The translations under genes and the position numbers were made by a program. Of a stretch of 42,024 bases of DNA, positions 31,614 through 38,701 are shown in pieces. Each line of letters begins with the position of its first letter. The first letter of the stretch is position 1. The DNA lies in assembly GCA_015680685.1 (NCBI GenBank), contig MNCI01021501.1, positions 199,381 to 241,404 of the forward strand, given 5' to 3'. The DNA comes from Gnetum montanum (Eukaryota; Streptophyta; Gnetopsida; Gnetales; Gnetaceae). The notes beneath the pieces are model-generated. The model did not search any database and was not told where the DNA came from. It saw nothing but the letters and a program-made list of their open reading frames with translations.

Positions 31614-32147
31614 TTATCCTTAGGCCAACAAAAAATTAGAGCTAAGCAACAAGGCCATTATCAACTTACTAAAGAAGATGCTTAATAATAGTAAGTGTAA
31701 ATGGCATGAGTAACTTGTCCATGTGCTATGAGCCTACAAAATGGCCTATTGCATAACAACTAGGGTAACTACTTATAGCCTAGTTTATGGTTCATCATTT
31801 TGAGTAGCCTTGACTAACTTCATCAATAATGAGAAGAACAAGGAGTTACAGATAGTGGCCCTAGACTTAGTGGAGGAGCAATGTATGCAAGTGCTTGCTC
31901 ACATCAAACACTATCAAGAGAGGTAGAAGTGGTAGCATCATCATAACTTTACCAAGCATAAGATCAAGGAAGGTGACCTAGTCCTCAAAGCCATCCATGA
32001 GCATGTAGATAAATTCTCAGCCAATTGGGAAGGACCCTTCCTAATCACCAAAGCCTATGGTAATGGAGCATTCAGGATAGCCGACATGGATGAGAATGAG
32101 TTGGTCAATATAATTAATCATTCCTATCTGAAGCCATATTACATCTA
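31614..32147 (+). pseudogene. Integrase 3' half, element B
   Basis: One plus-strand frame with several stops. It begins at the segment before the catalytic Glu (ANKKLELSNKAIINLLKKML against the C ANGQVEVTNKVIINLLKKML). It runs through KCKWHE, AYKMAYCITTRVTTYSLVYGS and IVALDLVEEQ. The C-terminal beta domain follows: KIKEGDLVLKAIHEHV, NWEGPFLITKAYGNGAFRIADMDENELVN, and a YLKPYYI stop. C ends with the same NWEGPF...LYLKWYYI pattern. The zinc domain and both catalytic Asp segments are missing. Confidence 0.8.
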
Positions 32148-32171
32148 GCTGAAATTCATCAACAAGTGAGG

Positions 32172-32530
32172 CTACTCTAAACTAGCCTGCCAAGGCCTTA
32201 AACCACCAACATGGCCTACCAAGGCCTTAAATTAGCAACACGACCTATCAAAGCCTTCAATTGGCAACATGGCTTATCAAGGCCTTAAATTGGCAACACA
32301 ACCTACCAAGGCCTTAAATTGGCAACACAGCCTACCAAGGCCTTAAACTAGCATCATGGCCTATCGAGGCCTTAAATTGGCATCATGGCCTATTGAGGCC
32401 ATAAATTGGCATCACATTCCACTAAGACTCTCAATTGGCATCGTGGTCTACTATGATCATAAACTGGCACCATGCCCTTCTAGAGCCTTAAATTGGTACC
32501 ATGGCCAACCATGGCCTTAAACTAGCAACA
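32172..32530 (+). repeat. Tandem array 2 of element B, 29-bp units
   Basis: About a dozen units, exactly 29 bp apart where cleanest (starts at 32281, 32310, 32339), with core GGCCTTAAATTGGCAACA. It follows the integrase stop directly, as array 2 does in C. Confidence 0.9.
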
Positions 32531-33169
32531 TTGGCGACCTGGGTGTCTTGGTTTTATTCTCCATGTGGCCTATATATGCATTGTAATATTGTAACATGCT
32601 TTGTTTACTTGGTTTTCTTGTCCTCTTAGAGTTTTTTTTTGTAGGATGAAGCCTAGGGCCATCGCAAGGATGCAACTCATTATGGTAGAAAATCACCATG
32701 TGCCCTCAATGTATAAGATTTTGTTAGTTTTTCTTGTTGTGTCAAGAGTACTTGTACCATTTCCATCCCTCTAACACCACTCCTTGAGCCTAACCCCATA
32801 GCCTGATGATAACCTTTCCTACCCTAAGCAATGATGTTGGCCTATGCTTGCTACTCATGCACTATAGCCATATGATATGTCCTCAACATGCTCCATCCTG
32901 AAATCCACTTGAATGTAACATAATTCATTCATTGGGAAAACCATTAAGTCCATTGAGCATGACACATCTTATTTGATGGGATAAGTCTTAAGTCCATTGA
33001 ATGTAACGTAACTCATTTGACAAGAAAACTACATGTGTTAGGTGACTCAAAGGTATTGAATCAAGTTACAAACTTGTCAATGCTCCATACTAAGTTTGAC
33101 CAATGAGTTAAGTGAAGTTCATATGGAATTCATCTAGAGTTTAAAATAGGCATGTTTGATGTTCGAACT
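32531..33169. other. No recognisable gene
   Basis: Possible 3' untranslated region of B. I saw no LTR matching 4245-5694 and no resumption of element D. Confidence 0.4.
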
Positions 33170-34490
33170 TAGTAACACTAGGATCATGGACAAGTGATGT
33201 TGACGTTGATGTTGATGATACTTAGAAGAATTTTTCTAGTTTTTTCTAAGTACTACTCTAAGGCTTCTAGGGCTCTAGTTGCTGCTTAAAATAATGCTAA
33301 ATGATGCCATGATGATGTTGAGAAGTCCATAAATCCAAGAGATGATGTCAAATGCAAAGTTTAGAGGCTAAGGATTTTAAGATGTTGATCCTACAAGTGC
33401 TAACATAGATGCTAACACTAGCATTAGTGTTAGCGTCAACTAGGTACTCAGAAAGATTTTTAATTTTTTTTCAACCTATGCTTCCAAGCCTTTAGGGTAC
33501 ACAAACTACTTCCAAAATGAGTCGTAATGATGTTTATTAGACTTCAAGTTGCTTGTATACCTAGGACATGCTATCAAATGTTAAACCTAGGGATCTTGAC
33601 ATGATGATGATGTAGGTAAGGTGACGTTGATGCTAAAAAAATATAACTTTGATGCTGATGTTGAGTTAAAAATATTCTAACTCTATTGTTGACACTGAGC
33701 TAGGAAACAATCCTAACTTTGGTGTTGACATTAAGCTAAGAAATTCTAAATCTGATATTAACCTAGATGCTTATGCTCATGCTAATTCTAGCATCAACAT
33801 CATCTTGTCCCACACTTAAGAAAAACTTTCTAGCATTCCTTGATGATACTTAGAAAACATTTTCAACATCACGTGGGTGACACTTAGAAATTTTTTTTTG
33901 TTTACTATCCCTTAAAGCTTGCTAAAAATACTCAAATTGATGTCTAGCATCTAGCATATGACTAGGGATCATCTTTGGAAACCTATAGAAGCCAAAGATG
34001 CTATTGAAGATGGTGTTTTCAAGGGTGTTTTTGTAGGTGATACTAATCATAACATTGATGCTAGCTTTAATGTTACTTAGCATCACTTAGTTAAAAACAC
34101 CTTAGTTTGAGCCTTCAAATGCTATCAAAATTATCAAAATTTGTGTCCATAGTTTTTGGGATGGTTAGGAGCCATTAGTGGAAATATTTAAAAGTCCAAG
34201 GTATTCTTAGATATAGAATTTTCGAGGGTGTTTTTGTAGGTGATGTTGATGCTAACACTGACAGTAGCTTCAATGTCACTTAGCATCACTTAGCCACAAA
34301 CACCTCAGTTTGGGCTCTTAAACACTGTTAAAAGTGCCCAAACTAATGCTCACCCTTTTGGGGATAAGTAGGGATCATTATCAAGGACATGTAGAAGCCC
34401 AAAATTCTATTGGAGATGGTGTTTTAAAGGAAGTTTTCATAGGTAACACTAATGCTAATGTTGGGATCAACATTAGCATACCCAAAGCTA
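33170..34490 (+). repeat. Degenerate tandem array, about 200-bp period
   Basis: Clear units start near 34021, 34224 and 34437 (spacing 203 and 213). They share GTTTTTGTAGGTGAT, CAATGTCACTTAGCATCACTTAG and ACACCTTAGTTTG-like blocks. More diverged copies with GATGTTGATGCTAAC runs extend left to about 33170. The array ends next to A2, which probably landed in it. Confidence 0.65.
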
Positions 34491-34538
34491 GAAAAATTTT
34501 GCCTTCTTAGTGTTGATGAGACGCGATTTACACTAGGC

Positions 34539-34597
34539 CGCGATATCGCATACGCGATATCGCGACCGACGCGATATCGCGTCTTCTCCTGCGATAT
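34539..34597 (+). promoter_or_regulatory. U3 cluster of GCGATATCGC palindromes (A2)
   Basis: Four copies or partial copies of GCGATATCGC in about 60 bp, upstream of the TATA box. Conserved with the A1 LTR. The regulatory role is inferred. Confidence 0.5.
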
Positions 34598-34626
34598 CTT
34601 CAAGGCGCTGGGAATGAACCACATAA
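34598..34626 (+). repeat. 29-bp protease-gene patch in the A2 LTR
   Basis: Identical over 29 bases to 38308-38336 inside the A2 protease coding region and in the same orientation. The A1 LTR lacks it: there CTTCA runs directly into CATATCTATAAAT. Confidence 0.95.
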
Positions 34627-34630
34627 TTTC

Positions 34631-34638
34631 TATAAATT
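34631..34638 (+). promoter_or_regulatory. TATA box of A2 LTR
   Basis: TATAAATT, five bases after the protease-derived patch. AATAAA follows at 34792-34797. Confidence 0.6.
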
Positions 34639-34873
34639 TCCCTTTTTCCGAATCCTGGCTAGTGTAGCAAAGCTCTGGCAGATTGATCACTCCAGAGTTA
34701 GAATTTTTCCCCATGTGCCCGCAGTAGGAGTCCTAGAGTGAACGGCTCTTTATTCGAGCAGCTTGTAACCTGAACCCAAGTTGTGTACGGCAATAAAGAC
34801 GAACTTGTTTGGATAAACCTTGCAGCACGTGGTTTCATTTATTGCTTTATTTCCTGCTTTCCTAGTGCGTTCA

Positions 34874-35192
34874 AGTACGACTTGATTACGAGCGTCTACG
34901 GACGTGTACGGCTAGTCAAGGAATCGGCTGCTTGACGCAATGCATGAGTACGACTCAATTACGAGCATTGGATGCTTGGTAACCCAGTAGCGTATTCCAG
35001 GATTCTGCGCTTGGTAACTCCCGGGTCTAATGTGTACGGCTAGTTGAGGAATCGGCTGCTCATTGCTAGGCTAGATCGTGTGATAAGTACGACTTAGTTA
35101 CGAGCACCCACGGGTGTGTACGGCTGGCTAAGGAATCGGCTGCTTATCACACGTAGGCTAAATAGGTGCCTCAGTACGACCACTTCGAGCAC
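34874..35192 (+). repeat. Alternating U5 repeats of A2 LTR
   Basis: Motif a, AGTACGACTTGATTACGAGC, occurs at 34874, 34947 and 35086, with a partial copy at 35175. Motif b, GTGTACGGCTAGTCAAGGAA followed by TCGGCTGCT, occurs at 34904, 35032 and 35116. The same series, diverged, is in the A1 LTR. Confidence 0.85.
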
Positions 35193-35571
35193 TTGCGTTA
35201 CGTGTGGCGATCCCAGTAACGATTAGCGTTTGGTAAGCTGCAGTTGCATAGTTCAGGGTGTGTCCGGTAAGTGGGAACGGATGCTGACGCTAGTTAATTT
35301 AGACTTAGATCTTAGTTAGAGTTAGCTTAGTTTCTCAACCCTTTCTCCTGGTAGCATAGAAGATAAGCCGAAAATACCAAAAAAATCACATACCTCAGAC
35401 TTGCTTAACCATACACCGTGACACATACAAGCAAGCCTGGGAAGACAACGAACGATTAACCCCAAGTGTTTCTTGTGGCGTTAAGGCATTTAGTCTGCGG
35501 AGTTCGACCGGATCGCGCGTGTACGCTCGTATTCGTATGGTGGAGTGTAGGGGTACCTCGCCACTCATCAT

Positions 35572-35590
35572 TGGCGCCGTTGCCGGGGAC
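35572..35590 (+). other. Primer binding site of A2 (tRNA-Asp type)
   Basis: TGGCGCCGTTGCCGGGGAC lies one base after the LTR. This is the site known from Athila and related plant elements as complementary to tRNA-Asp. Confidence 0.9.
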
Positions 35591-35715
35591 TAAGTGTTTT
35601 TTCGCCAATTTAACATAAGGGATATCACTCACATCGTTGTGAGCTTAAAACGAACCTTAGGGTTAATCAGTTAATAAAGAACAATAAATAACGGTGAAGT
35701 TGCACACCAATAAAA

Positions 35716-38646
35716 ATGGCTTCTTCTCACGAAATCAACTCACCTAAGGACAATACAGGAGAAAGTCAGCATCATACACATAACCGCAATCAACCATGTC
35801 CTCAACAGGCTAAGGTCACATATACTCATCCCGATGAGTATGTGCCAGATTTTACCTTTGTTTTCCATCAAGATGAGCAACTGCGGTGGAGAGACATGCA
35901 AGGTAACATTGTGTTACCCCCAGATCGCTCTGCTTCCAACATGCTTTTCCGTGCCTTGGTACGGTATGGCATGCAAGAGCTGATTACTGAATACGTTGCG
36001 GATGATTACACTCTGAGGGATTATCGTCCCACAAAAGCCCAACGTATTCGGGATGCAAGGCAGGAGAGCCAACATTCACTACTGAAGGGCAAGGTTTCCC
36101 ACGTCATTAGTGAAATAGGAGACGAGGAACCCCTCACAACGGGTTTCTTAGAAAATGATGTTCCTCCTCCTCACTCTGGTGAAGAGGTTAGGCATCAGGG
36201 CCTTAGATCAACGATACACATTCCAGGCTCTGATCCCCGTGAGCACAAGCTGTTCACAGCAGGAACAATCACTCGCACTAATGACGGATTCGTTGATCGT
36301 CACAACGATCGGGGCCGAAGCAGCCGAAGAGAAGGCAAGAAACATCACCATGGTGATGGATCCCCTTCTTCTTCCCCTTCATCACATCATTCACCCTCTC
36401 CTTCCACATCTGGGCGCAGCCACCATGAGCATAACGCGGAAAGTAAAGGTAGAAGAGATGAAATGCCTCGACAAGAAGGTCGAGAGGAGTTAGGACAAGG
36501 ACAAGGACGTAGGGAGAATAGGGAACCACAACGTAGACATCACAGACGTCATGAAAGAGATGATCATGACGAACCCCTATTCGCAACCCGAAGTATGCTT
36601 GACATTAGAGAGGCAGTTAGGATTCCCACAAGGCATTTGAAAGACAGTAGGATCAAGCGTTTGGATATAAATAATATCCCACGTTTTGAAGGGGGATACA
36701 ACGCTGATCCTCAACATCATTTACAGGCATTCCACGACGCCTGTGCCTTGCAGAACATAGACAATGAGTGGCAGAAACTCAAGTTGTTCCCAAGGACACT
36801 CACTAAAGAAGCGGAAAGCTGGTACCGGTCCTTAGAACCGGAAACCATCAGGAGGTGGAGTACGATGCTCGAATTGTTCAACAACAAATATCAAACGTAC
36901 TCCAGAGTGTCTAACTTGCGTAAGCAGATCCAAGGCTGGAAACAAGGAGCTCATGAATCCTTGGATGCTGCCATGGCCCGTTACTACACATTGCTACATC
37001 GTTGCCCGGGCCATGGGTACGCTAAGCGGGATCAACTTCGCCACCTCGTGGATGGGCTACGAAATGAAACGAGAAGAACTCTTGGGACTTACGCCCAAGG
37101 GAGACTCTCCCAACTAAGAGCCCATGAAGTTGAAGTATTGTTGGAACAAGTAGCGCAAGAAGAGGGTGAGCTACGGAAAAGAGAAAGTGCGGAGGAATAC
37201 AACCGTGATCCCTCCCTTCGTAAGAAGGGAGTGAAATTCTGTGATGAGGAGGATGAGTCACCACTCGAAGAGTTGGTGAACAGGAAAACCGTGCCGATCC
37301 AAAAGTTAACAACGGAGGTATCGGCTAAGGTAGACCAAATGTGGGATTCCTTAGACTCACGAATAGAAACAGTTTTGAAAATCGTAGAAGAGTCTAAGGA
37401 TGAGCAAAGTAGTGATAAAAGCAAAAACATGCGGAGAAACTTTAACCCTGCACATAACAAGGGTAAGGGAAAAATCTCTAACTCCGATGAGGCTGAAAAT
37501 TCTGATTCAGACAATGATGGTGGATGTGAGGTCTGCTACTATGACCATCCTAAGGGATGTTGTCCAATTATCTCACATCTGCAGGAGTCTGGGGTGTATG
37601 CATTAAATCCAAGACTTAATCAACGGCAAACACCCAGAAGGTTACCTTATCCACAAGGTAACCCGAGGCAGTTCCACCAACCCTTGACGTATTATCCAAG
37701 TGGAACGCCTCCACAGCCCATTGGACAACATCAGCAGTGGCAATACCCACAGTCATGGGGGATGCCACCGCCAGCACATCAGTACCCTTACCAGCAGCCT
37801 GATCCTTATGGTCATTATGTGCAGCAGCCGGTTTGTCCAAGTAACTTTACGAGTTACATGAGCCCTCCAGGTTACTACCACGTTCAGGAATGTTTTCGGA
37901 TTCCCCCTCCTTCAAGAAATGTTCCGTACCCGCGACATCCTCCACGTACATCCGCACCTCTTGCACCTAAGGCTGCACCACCAGCTGCTCCAACAAAACC
38001 CAGGGTAACCCCTACTCAGCTGCAACAACCCAACATTGCGAGGGCACCTAAACCTTCAGCCCCGATTGGTTCTAACAAATGTCCAACCAAAAGATCTTTC
38101 CTTAGGACCAACAATCCGACTACGCCGTTGCCCTCACAAGCAGTTGAGTCTCCTAATGCTTCTACACCTAACGCGGGTTCGCGAAATCTTCCAGCCGCAA
38201 AATCACGTCCGATGCACACAGTTATGCTAACACATACGGTAACTGACTGGATCAAAGTTGGTAACCTTCCCAAGAAATTATCAGATCCAGGAGTCCCCCT
38301 AGTTTACCTTCAAGGCGCTGGGAATGAACCACATAAGGCTCTCCTTGATTCAGGTTCCGGGGTTAACTTAATCTCACAACAATTATACAAGACCTGGAAC
38401 CTCCCTCCACTTAAGAAGAGCAATATCCGCCTTGAGCTGGCTGACCAGTCCATCACCGTTCCTCTGGGGCAGGTGGAAGAAATTGTTACAACTATAGGTG
38501 GTTGGTCTTACCCAGCTGACTTCTTGGTGATTGAAATCAATAATGACAAAGGGGATTTCCCAATTATCATGGGAAGGGCATGGTTAAACACGATCGACGC
38601 TCGCTTAGGAATTCGTAATCTTTNTCTTCACTTAGTCGTATCTTGA
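35716..38646 (+). CDS. gag-pro: Gag-protease polyprotein of A2
   Basis: 976 codons, starting 126 bp after the primer site. The long N-terminal part is partly charged and low complexity (about residues 190-290, rich in Arg, His, Glu, Ser). The Gag capsid domain lies at about residues 320-475 (PRFEGGYNADPQHHLQAF, AESWYRSLEPETIRRW, LRHLVDGLRNETRRTL). The zinc knuckle is C604-x2-C607-x3-H611-x4-C616, the Athila spacing. A Pro/Gln/Tyr-rich linker (about 650-800) follows. The aspartic protease is at about 865-970, with active site LLDSGSGVN (D878) and the late signature IIMGRAWL. It forms the particle and matures Gag-Pol. The end is artificial: an N at 38624 precedes seven codons and a stop, and the protease-RT linker is missing. 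Confidence 0.9.
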   Translation: MASSHEINSPKDNTGESQHHTHNRNQPCPQQAKVTYTHPDEYVPDFTFVFHQDEQLRWRDMQGNIVLPPDRSASNMLFRALVRYGMQELITEYVADDYTLRDYRPTKAQRIRDARQESQHSLLKGKVSHVISEIGDEEPLTTGFLENDVPPPHSGEEVRHQGLRSTIHIPGSDPREHKLFTAGTITRTNDGFVDRHNDRGRSSRREGKKHHHGDGSPSSSPSSHHSPSPSTSGRSHHEHNAESKGRRDEMPRQEGREELGQGQGRRENREPQRRHHRRHERDDHDEPLFATRSMLDIREAVRIPTRHLKDSRIKRLDINNIPRFEGGYNADPQHHLQAFHDACALQNIDNEWQKLKLFPRTLTKEAESWYRSLEPETIRRWSTMLELFNNKYQTYSRVSNLRKQIQGWKQGAHESLDAAMARYYTLLHRCPGHGYAKRDQLRHLVDGLRNETRRTLGTYAQGRLSQLRAHEVEVLLEQVAQEEGELRKRESAEEYNRDPSLRKKGVKFCDEEDESPLEELVNRKTVPIQKLTTEVSAKVDQMWDSLDSRIETVLKIVEESKDEQSSDKSKNMRRNFNPAHNKGKGKISNSDEAENSDSDNDGGCEVCYYDHPKGCCPIISHLQESGVYALNPRLNQRQTPRRLPYPQGNPRQFHQPLTYYPSGTPPQPIGQHQQWQYPQSWGMPPPAHQYPYQQPDPYGHYVQQPVCPSNFTSYMSPPGYYHVQECFRIPPPSRNVPYPRHPPRTSAPLAPKAAPPAAPTKPRVTPTQLQQPNIARAPKPSAPIGSNKCPTKRSFLRTNNPTTPLPSQAVESPNASTPNAGSRNLPAAKSRPMHTVMLTHTVTDWIKVGNLPKKLSDPGVPLVYLQGAGNEPHKALLDSGSGVNLISQQLYKTWNLPPLKKSNIRLELADQSITVPLGQVEEIVTTIGGWSYPADFLVIEINNDKGDFPIIMGRAWLNTIDARLGIRNLXLHLVVS

Positions 38647-38701
38647 AATAACTGGAATAGACCCTCGGATATGCCAACATAGGATTTATACTGATTCTTC
38701 T
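38624..38701 (+). other. Single N and broken protease-RT join
   Basis: After the N, a different frame from that of gag-pro contains codons that read as the start of the RT domain (ITGIDPRICQHRIYTDSS) directly into the ATG at 38702. Athila Pol normally has a linker of more than a hundred residues between protease and RT, of which almost none is here. An assembly gap collapsed to one N plus a small indel explains this. Confidence 0.7.

Larger units (their letters stand above)
30222..32530 (+). mobile_element. Tat-like element B, right part
   Basis: Continuation of B beyond C: the rest of the antisense gene, an LTR-like fragment, the integrase 3' half and array 2. RT and RNase H are missing, so B suffered an internal deletion or rearrangement. 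The right end and 3' LTR were not found, so this border is only the end of array 2. Confidence 0.6.
34514..35570 (+). mobile_element. 5' LTR of element A2
   Basis: 1057 bp with perfect 7-bp inverted ends TGATGAG...CTCATCA, immediately followed by the primer site. Internal order: GATATC palindrome cluster (34539-34597), a 29-bp patch identical to the protease gene (34598-34626), TATA box (34631-34638), AATAAA (34792-34797), and U5 repeats (34874-35192). It is homologous to the A1 LTR. Confidence 0.95.

Noticed and set aside
33170-34490. CRISPR array or 3' LTR of B
   Set aside because: The units are long, diverged and contiguous without unique spacers, and do not match the B LTR.
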